Position numbers and translations under genes: made by a program
Notes under the pieces: generated by a model
The model's input: the letters and a program-made list of their open reading frames with translations, nothing else
Told to the model about the DNA's origin: nothing
Database searches by the model: none
Origin: Cytophagaceae bacterium
GTDB lineage: Bacteria > Bacteroidota > Bacteroidia > Cytophagales > UBA9547
Reading direction: 5' to 3'
NCBI GenBank assembly: GCA_027488865.1
Contig: JAIYAU010000051.1
Span: 1-46,460, forward strand
DNA: 46,460 nucleotides
Part shown: piece by piece, positions 19,197 to 28,491 of the stretch
Position numbering within the stretch: position 1 is the stretch's first letter
How the letters are laid out: each line of letters starts with the position of its first letter

Positions 19197-21116
19197 TTAA
19201 TTTTTGATTTCGTTGAAGTTTTTCTTCCACCAATATTGAAATACCAATAATGCCCACAGTTGCCCTTGTACGTCCTCTGGATTATTAGAATTTAGTCTTT
19301 TTTTCAAAGTTTGAATGGCATTTAGGTCAAAAATGTTTTGGGCAATTATAAAATCGTCATTTAAAATTTCCATTAAATAGGGTTTTAAATCACCTTGCAT
19401 CCATTTTAACAAAGGCACTTCAAAACCTTTTTTAGGTCTTTGATAAAGCTGTGTTGGTAACAGTGATCTAAAGGTATCTTGTAAAATCCTTTTCTTGTAG
19501 CGATGGTTTATTTTATAATTTTCTGGAATGGAGAACGCAAACTCTACCACTTTATAATCCATAAAAGGGCTTCTCACCTCCAAAGAATTTGCCATACTCA
19601 TCAGATCTACTTTTGGCAACATATCATTTTGTAAAACTAAATTTACATCATTTAACAACGTATTGTTAATTCCAAGATTATTTTTTGCAGATGCATGTTT
19701 TATGAGATGCTCAAAATCTGTTTGGTAGGTTTTAAAATCAATTTGTGTTTGACTGGAGCTATTCAACAACTCAAAGGCATCATTTTCAGTAGTAATTGCA
19801 CAAAATCTCCAGTACCGTTCTTTAGCAGAAAGTTGCATCCCTTGAGCGAATTTATGGAGTTGCCTAAACAAATTACCTAATTTGGAATGTCTTGATTTTG
19901 GTAAAATATTCCATAAAGGTAACAATGCAGCTATGGTTTTAGCAAAAATATCTGCATGCGTGGTAGTAAATTCTCCATGATGTTTATGATAACCAGCAAA
20001 TAGTTCGTCTGCGCCATCACCAGACAAGGCTACGGTTACGTGTTTTCTAGTTTCTTTGCTCAAAATATAAACTGCCAGTGCGGAAGAATCAGCAAATGGC
20101 TCATCGAGATAATCCAACATTGGAAACAAGCCATCAAACAATTCCTGATTGCTCAACTTAAAAACATGGTGGTTGGTGTTGTACTTTTTAGCCACCAAAT
20201 TGGCATAATGAGTTTCATCATAAAACGGTTCATCTGTATATCCAATAGAAAAAGTATTCAAGTTTTTAACGTACTTACTTGCCAAAGCCACTATAATGGA
20301 GGAGTCAATACCACCACTTAAAAATGCGCCTAGTGGCACGTCAGACACCAATCGGCGTTTTACAGCTTGGTCCAATAATCCCAGCAAAGTATTTTGGGCA
20401 TTGGAGTAAGACAATTCATCCTTTTTATGGATGTCACTGATTTGGTTGTTTATACTATACCATCTTTGGCATGTAAACGCATTATGGCTAATTTTAAGAA
20501 AGTGGCCTGCCTCAAGCTTTTGAATATTTTGAAGCATGGCATGAGGAGCTGCCACATAGTTAAGTTGGATATATTGAAATAACGTATTATAGTTTAATTT
20601 CTTACTATAATTATATTCATTTAGTGCCTTAATTTCAGAGCCAAAAATAAATACATCAGCATCAAAATAATAAGATAACGGTTTCTCACCATATCGGTCT
20701 TTGGCAACAAAAAGAGAATTTTCTACAGAATCATAGATTGCAAAGGCAAAAAAGCCGTTCAAAAGAGGTAATACCTTTTCTCCCAGTATAATAAATAAAT
20801 AAAGTAGCACCTCCGTATCAGTGGAGGATATTAAGTTTGATTCAGGTAAAAATTCACTTTTTAACTCATTGTAATTAAAGATTTCGCCATTAAAAACGAT
20901 GGTGTACCTTCCGCTGACATCGGTCATGGGTTGGTTGCCATTTGTTGAAGTGTCGATGATTGAAAGTCGAGTATGGCCTAGGCTGCAATGTTGATTTGTA
21001 AAAATACCTTGTGCATCAGGACCTCTTTTTCTTAATTTGGAAAGGGCATTTTCTACCAAACGTAAATATGGTATACCTTTGGGTGATAAAGCAAACACTC
21101 CGGTAATTCCGCACAT
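19197..21116 (-). CDS. asnB: Asparagine synthase (glutamine-hydrolysing), AsnB family
   Basis: The 639-residue enzyme transfers glutamine amide nitrogen to aspartate or another carboxylate using ATP. Cys2 (MCGITG) starts the class II glutaminase domain (~1-215), and the synthetase domain follows with PP-loop SGGIDSS at 267-273 and a later DELFAGYH segment. The length is typical for AsnB paralogues found in polysaccharide gene clusters. It begins 2 bp after the stop of the GT39 glycosyltransferase, pointing to translational linkage and to a role in amidating a sugar or envelope polymer rather than only in asparagine supply; that specialised role is inference. Confidence 0.87.
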   Translation of the reverse strand: MCGITGVFALSPKGIPYLRLVENALSKLRKRGPDAQGIFTNQHCSLGHTRLSIIDTSTNGNQPMTDVSGRYTIVFNGEIFNYNELKSEFLPESNLISSTDTEVLLYLFIILGEKVLPLLNGFFAFAIYDSVENSLFVAKDRYGEKPLSYYFDADVFIFGSEIKALNEYNYSKKLNYNTLFQYIQLNYVAAPHAMLQNIQKLEAGHFLKISHNAFTCQRWYSINNQISDIHKKDELSYSNAQNTLLGLLDQAVKRRLVSDVPLGAFLSGGIDSSIIVALASKYVKNLNTFSIGYTDEPFYDETHYANLVAKKYNTNHHVFKLSNQELFDGLFPMLDYLDEPFADSSALAVYILSKETRKHVTVALSGDGADELFAGYHKHHGEFTTTHADIFAKTIAALLPLWNILPKSRHSKLGNLFRQLHKFAQGMQLSAKERYWRFCAITTENDAFELLNSSSQTQIDFKTYQTDFEHLIKHASAKNNLGINNTLLNDVNLVLQNDMLPKVDLMSMANSLEVRSPFMDYKVVEFAFSIPENYKINHRYKKRILQDTFRSLLPTQLYQRPKKGFEVPLLKWMQGDLKPYLMEILNDDFIIAQNIFDLNAIQTLKKRLNSNNPEDVQGQLWALLVFQYWWKKNFNEIKN

Positions 21117-21118
21117 TA

Positions 21119-22759
21119 TTATAACAATTTAATAAAATAATGTTTTCTAGTTACGGTGCTACGCGTGGTGGGATTTAAAAACTCTGGAGTAAGTATAGTA
21201 ACAGAAAATTTATCACCAGCAAACAAGAGTTGATGTGCTATCTTATTTTTTTTAATTTCTTGAAATTCATTTTCAAAAAGTATCAAATATTCTCCTGAGA
21301 AAAAGTCCTTATTTTTCCATTTTGGTTCTTCGATGCCATGGCTGCTAATTATAGATTGGGAATAAACATCTAATGAATGATCACATCCGGTATAGTTATA
21401 AACTAAACCTGTAGGAATTTTTTGTTCCTTTATAATTTTACCAATACTGCCAGAAGTTTGGTATTTAAGCAGTCTTGGATAAATGTGTGCATTCAAGAAA
21501 AAATTGGCCATAATTGCAGTGAGCATTACCAAATTAAAAATTTTGAGCCAGTTTTGCGAACGATAAGTTACAAAGATGGTAACACCTAATAATAGTATGT
21601 AAATAAAGATACTTGGTAAATTATTGGAACTAAAACTAAATGTAATTAAATAAAAACACAGCCCCCAAAGCACCGCCATTAAAAAAATGTGTAAAGGAAA
21701 CATCCATTTGATTATTTTGTCGTTAATCTGTTCTATTAAAAAACGTGATGTAATAATACCTGCAAGAGGGAAGGCCATAAAAATATAATGAGGTAATTTA
21801 TAGTGAGACATAGACATGGCCCAAAGAGTAAAGATGAAACCAATTAAAGTTATCAACTCCTGTTGTCGGTTTATCTTAAATTTTTGTTTGAATAATTGAA
21901 CCAAGATAATCACTAATCCTCCAATAAAAATGATAGGCCAAGGAGAAAATGCCCATAAAAATGTATGATAGAAGAAAAATGGATCATTAACATAGTCATT
22001 GGACGAAAGTGACTTTACAAAATCGTTATCACCTGTAATTCTACCAAAGCTTTGTTTCCAAAAATAAAATTCTAACCCTTCATTACCATATTGTTCATAA
22101 AGACCAATACACATAGGAACCAACATTAAACTCACAATTATTAGGCCAACAATCCATTGAAGTTTAAAAATATTTTTCCAATCAGCCTTTATCAATAAAT
22201 CCCCACCAATAGCGACGGCAGGCACGATTAGCCCAATTGGGCCTTTGGCCAACATAGCTAACCCGAGGCCAATAAAACCCAATATAAAATGATGAATTTT
22301 TTTATTAAGAATATAGGCTGAAATATGGAATATGGACATCATCACTGCCCCAGTGAGTACAGTATCTGTTCGGCAATCGTTGTTCATCATAAAGAAAGCT
22401 TGACAAGAAGCGGTGATCAACACTGCTAATCTTGCAATATTTTCCTGATAATAAAGCTTACAAAACTTGTATGTTGAATACAACGCCAATAAGGAAAAGA
22501 GAAATGAAGGAAGTTTATATGCAAAATTACTCATGCCAAATATTTTATAACAAATGGCACTGAGCCAAAAAATCAATGGGGGCTTATCAAGATAGGGTAC
22601 ATACCTGTTAGTAAAATGAATCCAATCGTTCTTTTCTAACATTTCGCGTGTAATGCTAGCATATTGGGTCGCATCCACATCCATCATATCGATAGAAAAA
22701 CCAATAACATAGATAACTACAGTAATGGCCAAGTATAAAAGGAAATCGGTAGTTTTCAA
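21119..22759 (-). CDS. GT39/ArnT-like membrane glycosyltransferase
   Basis: The 546-residue protein has about a dozen membrane helices and the PMT_2/ArnT signature near its N-terminus: D27 and D29 in MDVDATQY, then REMLEKNDWIHF and YLDKPPLIFWL. Such enzymes use a polyprenyl-phosphate sugar to glycosylate lipid A or proteins on the periplasmic side. The large middle region is hydrophobic and the C-terminal ~100 residues are a soluble periplasmic domain. It is the first gene of a group with asnB 2 bp downstream. The acceptor and sugar are unknown. The start gives a good initial membrane helix (YLAITVVIYVIGF). Confidence 0.85.
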   Translation of the reverse strand: MKTTDFLLYLAITVVIYVIGFSIDMMDVDATQYASITREMLEKNDWIHFTNRYVPYLDKPPLIFWLSAICYKIFGMSNFAYKLPSFLFSLLALYSTYKFCKLYYQENIARLAVLITASCQAFFMMNNDCRTDTVLTGAVMMSIFHISAYILNKKIHHFILGFIGLGLAMLAKGPIGLIVPAVAIGGDLLIKADWKNIFKLQWIVGLIIVSLMLVPMCIGLYEQYGNEGLEFYFWKQSFGRITGDNDFVKSLSSNDYVNDPFFFYHTFLWAFSPWPIIFIGGLVIILVQLFKQKFKINRQQELITLIGFIFTLWAMSMSHYKLPHYIFMAFPLAGIITSRFLIEQINDKIIKWMFPLHIFLMAVLWGLCFYLITFSFSSNNLPSIFIYILLLGVTIFVTYRSQNWLKIFNLVMLTAIMANFFLNAHIYPRLLKYQTSGSIGKIIKEQKIPTGLVYNYTGCDHSLDVYSQSIISSHGIEEPKWKNKDFFSGEYLILFENEFQEIKKNKIAHQLLFAGDKFSVTILTPEFLNPTTRSTVTRKHYFIKLL

Positions 22760-23060
22760 TCTTTAAAAATTAGAATGCACTAAGTAATTGTAGCAACGAA
22801 TTTAGCTTAATTGGTTAATATTATAAAAGAATTAAACATTTAAAACTACAAAATATGCGATTGGATGAAGTATGTAATTTTGATTTATAATTTCAATTAA
22901 TTGATTATAAATATATTATATCCTAGATGTACCTATCAATGATCATATATTAACAAAACTTATTTCTATTTTTCCCTATGTAAGAATATACCAAGTATCG
23001 TTAAAAATATAAATTTCTATTTAATGATATTTGTAAGCAGGTTGATAAGAGTATAAAACG
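22760..23060. other. Divergent intergenic region
   Basis: No gene is seen between the GT39 and Hpt genes. An AT-rich 9-bp inverted repeat (ATTTATAAT at 22883-22891, ATTATAAAT at 22904-22912) encloses the palindrome CAATTAATTG. Promoters for both neighbours must lie here, but only imperfect -7 elements were found. Confidence 0.4.
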
Positions 23061-23402
23061 ATGAAGGTTGATTTGACAAATTTGGAAATTATGCTCAATG
23101 GGGACAAAGAAAGTCTCAAAAGTGTGATTAAAATGATTGTGGACAAGGCGCCGTCAAGTATGGAAAAACTTCGTTATTGCCTTCATACTCATAACCACGG
23201 AGCACTTAAATCTGCAGCCCATTCCCTTAAGCCTCAAATGAGTTACATCGGAAATACCGAAATGTTAGAAATGGTATCAAACCTAGAAAAATACTCTCTT
23301 GAAAAAAAGGATTTTGTATTTCTAAAACACGAAATAGAAAATTTTGAAAATGAGTATCAATGTGTTATATTTGAATTAAATAAGTGGTTACTTATATTAT
23401 AA
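23061..23402 (+). CDS. Stand-alone Hpt (histidine phosphotransfer) protein
   Basis: The 113-residue protein is an all-helical Hpt domain with the phosphorylatable H54 in the motif AAHSLKPQMSYIG. Hpt proteins shuttle phosphoryl groups between hybrid kinases and response regulators. No kinase domain is attached and none lies nearby. The receiver gene starts 16 bp downstream, so the two are probably co-transcribed and may form the end of a phosphorelay. Family identity is clear; the partner kinase is not known. Confidence 0.85.
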   Translation: MKVDLTNLEIMLNGDKESLKSVIKMIVDKAPSSMEKLRYCLHTHNHGALKSAAHSLKPQMSYIGNTEMLEMVSNLEKYSLEKKDFVFLKHEIENFENEYQCVIFELNKWLLIL

Positions 23403-23418
23403 TTCAAATATCAACACG

Positions 23419-23808
23419 ATGCAAATTGTATTTATTGTAGAAGACGATCCAATTTTTCAATTTATATTAGGAGATCATTTAAGGAAAAAACACAATTATA
23501 CCGTATTTAACTTTGATTCAGGCGAAAAGTGTATTGATAATATGCTATTACTTCCTGATTTCATCTTATTGGATTATCACCTTAATAGTAAAAACAACCT
23601 AGCCATGAATGGTTTTGAAGTTTACAAAAAAATTAAAGAACTAAAGCCAGACGTTAAGGTAATAATGCTTAGTGGTCAAGATGACAATGAAATATTTTTA
23701 AAGCTCATAAAACATGGCTTACGGGACTATGTGATGAAAAACGAGTCAACCTTAGAAGAGCTTGATTACTTGCTTGAAGAATTTATGGAAAGCAGAAAAG
23801 TTGGCTAA
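23419..23808 (+). CDS. Single-domain response regulator
   Basis: The 129-residue CheY-like receiver has the acidic pocket E8-D9-D10, phosphoacceptor D52 (LLDYHL), a serine in IMLSGQ and the conserved lysine in YVMKNES. There is no output domain, so it acts by protein binding or as a phosphate carrier. It lies 16 bp after the Hpt gene. An insertion after D52 (NSKNNLAMNG) is a little longer than in CheY. Its target is not apparent. Confidence 0.9.
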   Translation: MQIVFIVEDDPIFQFILGDHLRKKHNYTVFNFDSGEKCIDNMLLLPDFILLDYHLNSKNNLAMNGFEVYKKIKELKPDVKVIMLSGQDDNEIFLKLIKHGLRDYVMKNESTLEELDYLLEEFMESRKVG

Positions 23809-23988
23809 TTTTATCATTTAATTTGTACTAGCACTAATTTTTATGGCTCAGGTAGTTAGCCATTGAACTTTATTCTTAAACGTTCAATAAGGCAACTATT
23901 TTACTTTCAGAAATCTCCTAATATTATAAATTCGGTTAACACGGTTAATCTGTACTCAATATATTGGCTAACTTTGAAATAGCTTTTT

Positions 23989-25287
23989 CTATCCCTTCTT
24001 TTTAGAATATTTTTCGTTTTTAGCCTTAATTTTTAATTTTTCCTTCATTCCTAAGTTGTAGTTTTTAGCATTGCTTGCCTTCTTTTCATGAAAAGCTCCA
24101 GTGCTCAACACCTCTTCGGTTTCCTTTACATCCTTTTTTTGATTTCCCTCTATCACCAACCCAATCGGTAAATCTTGAAGTTCCATTTTACGTCCTGTGG
24201 CTGTTTCTATTTTTTTTACTACACCTAGTTCAATGTCGGTGGCAAAAGCTATGGAAATAGCATTTGTGTCTATTTGGTATTCATCTATGGTGACCCTATT
24301 GATAAAAATTTCTTTATCTACGGGTATATCAAAATGTAATAAAAACGAAAGACCCTCTAGCTCAAGTGCTTGATGATCTTCATTGGCAATGAGTAAAAGC
24401 CTAAGTTCATCGTTTCTCAAAAAATCGAAAAGATCTTCAACCCCCAATTGATCTCCAAAAGATGGTTTTAACATGCCCACTGCTCCCAAAAATTTGCGCT
24501 CTAGGCTTTTATAAACTTTGGAGGCGGTTGCACGCGTATTTATAAAAATCGCCACTTTGTCAAATACCTCTTCATCTGCCATAAGTAGATTTATAAGGTT
24601 GAGTTTGGTCTTGTAGTTTGGCAATTTATATAAAAATTGTGTTATGGTTTCTAAGGTGCTTTGTTGTTCACCATCAACCTCGATTACTGCTGGGTTTATG
24701 ATAAAATAACTCAATAACTTGTCAAGTTTATCATGATAAACCTCTGTAAAAATCAAATGTTGGCATTTGGGCAAACTTTCAGTAAGTTGATGCACCAAAG
24801 TTTGTGAACCTTGTTTTATTATCAATTCTCCATCGTCGATTGCAAATACCTTTAATTTATTCACATTTAAACCAGATCTCAAATAAATAGCCAGTGTTCT
24901 ATCTGGTGTACCAATAACCACATCTACGCCATCTGCGAGTTCTTCTCGTTGTGGATCTATTTGTCCGCCGTTATGCAAGCCAATTATTCTAAGGTTGGTA
25001 TTTTTGCCTAATAATTCAAATCGTGCCATCAACTCTTCTACATGGTCGCGGTCTGGAGCAATAATGAGCGCACGCGGCGCTTCTCCTTGAGCATAATTTA
25101 GTTTTAATATGGTGGAAATCACCAAGCTTGAAGTTTTTCCACAGCCCTCAGGGGCTATGGCTACCACATCTTGCCCACCCATTATTCTAGTTAATATTTT
25201 AGCTTGTAGTTGAGTTGCAGTACTATATCCTGCATCAGAAAGCGCTGCAAGTTGTTGTTTATTTGCTTTAAGTTTATCGAATGACAC
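23989..25287 (-). CDS. Degenerate DEAD-box helicase-like protein
   Basis: The 432-residue protein follows the DEAD-box fold from a Q-motif-like start (YSTATQLQAKIL) through motif I APEGCGKTS (K51), Ia-like LIIAPDRDHVEEL and TPDR (motif Ib). Motif II is changed: where DEAD is expected it has DDGE (151-154), so D and a displaced E remain but the motif is not canonical. Motif III (SAT) reads FTE, motif V is ALELEGLSF in place of an ARGxD pattern, and the HRxGR of motif VI is replaced by INRVTIDEY. The C-terminus is a lysine-rich tail (KEKLKIKAKNEKYSKKKG), typical of RNA-binding extensions. It may bind RNA or nucleotide but is unlikely to be a normal helicase. Such a paralogue could be a ribosome- or RNA-associated factor in this phylum; role unproven. 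Confidence 0.8.
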   Translation of the reverse strand: MSFDKLKANKQQLAALSDAGYSTATQLQAKILTRIMGGQDVVAIAPEGCGKTSSLVISTILKLNYAQGEAPRALIIAPDRDHVEELMARFELLGKNTNLRIIGLHNGGQIDPQREELADGVDVVIGTPDRTLAIYLRSGLNVNKLKVFAIDDGELIIKQGSQTLVHQLTESLPKCQHLIFTEVYHDKLDKLLSYFIINPAVIEVDGEQQSTLETITQFLYKLPNYKTKLNLINLLMADEEVFDKVAIFINTRATASKVYKSLERKFLGAVGMLKPSFGDQLGVEDLFDFLRNDELRLLLIANEDHQALELEGLSFLLHFDIPVDKEIFINRVTIDEYQIDTNAISIAFATDIELGVVKKIETATGRKMELQDLPIGLVIEGNQKKDVKETEEVLSTGAFHEKKASNAKNYNLGMKEKLKIKAKNEKYSKKKG

Positions 25288-25312
25288 TTGATGGAAGTTA
25301 ATAGAATTGGAT

Positions 25313-25320
25313 ACAAAAGT
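25313..25320 (-). promoter_or_regulatory. -7 element of the DEAD-box-like gene
   Basis: TACTTTTG on the minus strand matches TAnnTTTG exactly and lies 25 bp before the ATG at 25287. No good TTTG is found 17-23 bp further upstream, so only the -7 element is claimed. Confidence 0.4.
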
Positions 25321-25368
25321 ACAAAACTTACTTCATTTTAATTGTATTTTTAGTTTTTTAAGTCCAAG

Positions 25369-25402
25369 TTTCCTCGTAATTGCGCCTAATCTTGTAAATT
25401 TG
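25369..25402 (+). promoter_or_regulatory. Candidate promoter of the 92-residue protein gene
   Basis: TAAATTTG at 25395-25402 matches the -7 consensus exactly, with TTTC (25369-25372) 22 bp upstream, the same variant and spacing as before the GH5 gene at 7188. It places the transcript start about 20 bp before the ATG at 25428. Confidence 0.45.
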
Positions 25403-25427
25403 TTATTATCATTCTCCTTAATTAAAA

Positions 25428-25706
25428 ATGAGCGCACCATTTAATTCAATTCTTATCAAGGCAGAAGCTCCCAAAGCATGGTTGGAGTTTAATGAGTTTG
25501 TTTATCAAAATTTCAACACCTTTATTAACAGCTATCAAATTGATTTTGAACACATTCCGTTTGAATTTCAAGTTGGGGTATTTAAAAGTTATTTTGATGA
25601 GCAAGGCATGGAACTAGACGTTTCTAATCTTGGAAATGATGAATTACAAAAAGAAATTTTTTCCAATTTTATTATCCATGAGAAAGTCGTTAGTCACTAT
25701 TCCTAG
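25428..25706 (+). CDS. Small hypothetical protein (92 residues)
   Basis: I do not recognise this protein. It is soluble, rich in phenylalanine and acidic residues, with no signal or membrane segment; residues such as FEFQVGVFKSYFDEQGMEL suggest a compact alpha/beta domain. It has a convincing promoter and an AT-rich leader and is divergent from the DEAD-box-like gene across 140 bp, which supports its being a real gene. No motif gives a function. Confidence 0.6.
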   Translation: MSAPFNSILIKAEAPKAWLEFNEFVYQNFNTFINSYQIDFEHIPFEFQVGVFKSYFDEQGMELDVSNLGNDELQKEIFSNFIIHEKVVSHYS

Positions 25707-26207
25707 AAGCGGATATAGTTTTTAAAACCATTATTTTATTATAAACAATAACTCCCTCAAAAATCGAAAGAACCTCTACTAAAATGAGATGATTTATTCC
25801 AATTTGTTATAATAAGACGATAAGAATTTAATTGTTGACCCAAACCAAAGTTTGAATATTCTTATCTACTATAATTAATATTGCAATAAATATTGTTTTA
25901 GCAAATTCAAAAATCTTCATTGTTTTTTAGGCGAATATATTGAAGGATTAATACAATATGATAATTTGTTGATTATCGGATTATTATACGCCTATGGTTA
26001 AATGTTTTTTAACTTTTTAATTGTTTAGCATGTGTAAAATAAATAATATAAATATCTATTAATGAGTATTTTATAAATAATATTTTTTAATATTTACTTG
26101 TAAAGTGACAAAAAATAGGAGAATATTGCAATGAGATATGATAATTTCTATCCTCCAATTTTCAATTAATCCACAAACAGATTTTCCATCGTATTAAGTT
26201 TTGTTTT
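25707..26207. other. Long intergenic region upstream of the GH3 gene
   Basis: No gene is visible in these 501 bp, which are unusually AT-rich. Two copies of AATATTGCAAT occur, at 25877-25887 (inside AATATTGCAATAAATATTG) and at 26122-26132; the same 11-mer forms the arsR operator region. A CAAAGTTTG near-palindrome lies at about 25848. The length suggests a regulated promoter for the beta-glucosidase, but no clean TAnnTTTG element was found. Confidence 0.45.
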
Positions 26208-28460
26208 ATGAGATCCAGCAGCGTGTTTATTGTTTTGTTATTTTGTACAATTCTGGCCTTATCCCAGACAATAGATGAACAAAAGAAGGCAATAAACTTG
26301 CTGGTCTCAAAAATGACTTTGGAAGAAAAAGTGGGTCAAATGACTCAATTGACTCTAGATTATGTGTGCAAAGGAGCTGCTTTTGATGACCACAAGGAGA
26401 TGTTCATAGATCCAGCTCGATTGGATAGTGCAGTTCGAATACATCATGTGGGAAGTATTTTAAACACAGGTACTTATACTTTATCGCGTAATAAATGGTA
26501 CGAATTAATTACCCAAATACAGAACAAAGCTCAAACTACCAGACTGAAGATTCCAATAATCTACGGAGTAGACGGCATTCATGGAGCAACGTATACCCAA
26601 GGTTCGACGCTAATGCCTCAGCAACTGGCCTTAGCAGCCACGTGGGAGCCAAATCTTGCTGAACAAGCAGGAACTATTACTGCATATGAATTAAGGGCAT
26701 CTGCAATTCCATGGAATTTTTCACCTGTATTGGATTTAGGAAGGCAACCACTATGGTCCAGATTTTTTGAAACTTTTGGCGAAGATCCATTACTTGCTAG
26801 TGCTATGGGTAATGCGATGTTGAAAGGATATCAAGGCAATGATTTATCCTCTCCAGATAGGGTGGTGGCATGTTTAAAACATTTTGTTGGATACAGCCTA
26901 CCATTTAGTGGCAAAGATCGAACACCAGTACTTATGCCAGAACGTCTTCTAAGGGAATACTATTTGGTGCCATTTGCACAAGCAATCCAACAGGGAGCAT
27001 TAACCGTCATGGTTCATTCTGGAGAAATAAATGGTACTCCTGGCCATGCCAACTATCACCTGTTGACAGAAATCCTTAAAGATGAGCTTAAATTTGAAGG
27101 ATTTGCCGTTACTGATTGGGAGGACATCAAATATCTCCATACGGTGCATAAAGTTGCTCCTAGTTATAAAGATGCAGTAGCAATTGCCATAAATGCTGGA
27201 ATAGATATGAGTATGGTACCTTCTGATATACAATTTTGTAAGTATTTAATTGAATTGGTTAAAGAAGGTAGGGTAGCTATTTCAAGAATTGATGATGCTG
27301 TATCAAGAATTTTATGGGTAAAATATAAGTTAGGTCTGTTTACAAAATCTATTCATGATTTTAATGATTACAAAAAATTTGGGTCGGAGGAGTTTGCAAA
27401 ACTAAACTATAACGCTGCAGTTGAAAGCATTACTTTGCTAAAAAATGAATCTCAGATTTTGCCATTGAATAAAACAAATCAAAAAGTACTTGTAACCGGA
27501 GTGGCCTCAAATTCATTAACTCCATTAAATGGCGCTTGGACACACACTTGGCAAGGCCGTGAATCAAAATATAATCCTAAAAACAAAAAAACCATTTTTC
27601 AAGCAATAAATGACAAAATAGGCAATAAGGCGGTTTGGATAGAAGGAACAAGTTATGACCAAGATATCAACACTGAAAAAACCGTAGAGGAGGCCAAAAA
27701 ATCAGATATTGTGGTTATTTGCCTAGGGGAATATCCCGGGACAGAAAAGCCCGCAGATATAGAAGACTTGAATTTTGACAAAATTCAATTGGAATTGGTA
27801 AAACGAATCGCAGCCACTGGTAAACCAATTGTACTCGTGTTAGCAGAAGCGCGCCCACGTTTGATTACAGAGATAGAACCTTTAGCAAAGGCCATTATCA
27901 TGGCTTATCTCCTAGGTAATGAGGGAGGAACAGCCCTAGCAGATATCTTGTTTGGCGAAGCCAATCCTTCTGGTAAGCTTCCCTTTACATACCCTAAGTA
28001 CACGGGTGCACTTACCACTTATGACCATAAGTTTTCTGAAACTCGTGATACCAAGTTTGGCTTTGATGCGATTAAACATCAGTTTCCATTTGGTCATGGG
28101 CTCAGCTATACACAATTTACAACTGCAAATTTGACTATCGATAAAACATCATTCAATCTACTTGATAGTGTTACAGTTTCAGTTGATGTAAAAAACATAG
28201 GCGCTAAATCCGGAAAAGAAGTGGTGCAGTTATACATCAGGGATGAATTCGCAAGCATTACCCCATCTATAAAACGCCTACGGGCATTTAAAAAAATCTT
28301 TTTACATCCCAATGAAACGCAAAAAGTTACTTTTAAGGTGGCGATTAAGGACCTTGGTTTTGTTAATTATTACAACCAATGGATTGTGGAACCTGGTGAT
28401 TTTACAGCAATGATTGGTAATGAACAAAAAGGATTTGTGGTGGTTCAATCGCCAAAATAA
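26208..28460 (+). CDS. Periplasmic GH3 beta-glucosidase (BglX-like)
   Basis: The 750-residue enzyme releases glucose from cello- or laminari-oligosaccharides. Residues 1-19 are a signal peptide. The N-terminal TIM barrel has KIPIIYGVDGIHGATY, FFETFGEDP and the nucleophile D303 in FAVTDWEDI. The alpha/beta sandwich domain (from ~410) contains LGEYPGTEKPADIEDL, where the acid/base residue is expected, and NPSGKLPFTYPK. A fibronectin III-like domain closes the protein (GFVNYYNQWIVEPGDF). No T9SS sorting domain is present, so it is probably periplasmic, finishing what the secreted GH5/GH64 enzymes start. It stands alone behind a 501-bp upstream region and is convergent with a small hydrolase gene. 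Confidence 0.93.
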   Translation: MRSSSVFIVLLFCTILALSQTIDEQKKAINLLVSKMTLEEKVGQMTQLTLDYVCKGAAFDDHKEMFIDPARLDSAVRIHHVGSILNTGTYTLSRNKWYELITQIQNKAQTTRLKIPIIYGVDGIHGATYTQGSTLMPQQLALAATWEPNLAEQAGTITAYELRASAIPWNFSPVLDLGRQPLWSRFFETFGEDPLLASAMGNAMLKGYQGNDLSSPDRVVACLKHFVGYSLPFSGKDRTPVLMPERLLREYYLVPFAQAIQQGALTVMVHSGEINGTPGHANYHLLTEILKDELKFEGFAVTDWEDIKYLHTVHKVAPSYKDAVAIAINAGIDMSMVPSDIQFCKYLIELVKEGRVAISRIDDAVSRILWVKYKLGLFTKSIHDFNDYKKFGSEEFAKLNYNAAVESITLLKNESQILPLNKTNQKVLVTGVASNSLTPLNGAWTHTWQGRESKYNPKNKKTIFQAINDKIGNKAVWIEGTSYDQDINTEKTVEEAKKSDIVVICLGEYPGTEKPADIEDLNFDKIQLELVKRIAATGKPIVLVLAEARPRLITEIEPLAKAIIMAYLLGNEGGTALADILFGEANPSGKLPFTYPKYTGALTTYDHKFSETRDTKFGFDAIKHQFPFGHGLSYTQFTTANLTIDKTSFNLLDSVTVSVDVKNIGAKSGKEVVQLYIRDEFASITPSIKRLRAFKKIFLHPNETQKVTFKVAIKDLGFVNYYNQWIVEPGDFTAMIGNEQKGFVVVQSPK

Positions 28461-28491
28461 GTAATACATTAATTGATATTCGATTACTTAT
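28457..28491. terminator. Inverted repeat joining two convergent stop codons
   Basis: ATAAGTAAT (28457-28465) and ATTACTTAT (28483-28491) are perfect inverted repeats with a 17-nt spacer, spanning both the GH3 stop and the convergent hydrolase stop. It may act as a weak bidirectional terminator; the stem is AT-rich and no U-run follows. Confidence 0.35.

Noticed and set aside
25707-26207. Riboswitch or small RNA upstream of the GH3 gene
   Set aside because: No known aptamer pattern, GC stem or terminator with T-run was found; only AT-rich repeats are visible.
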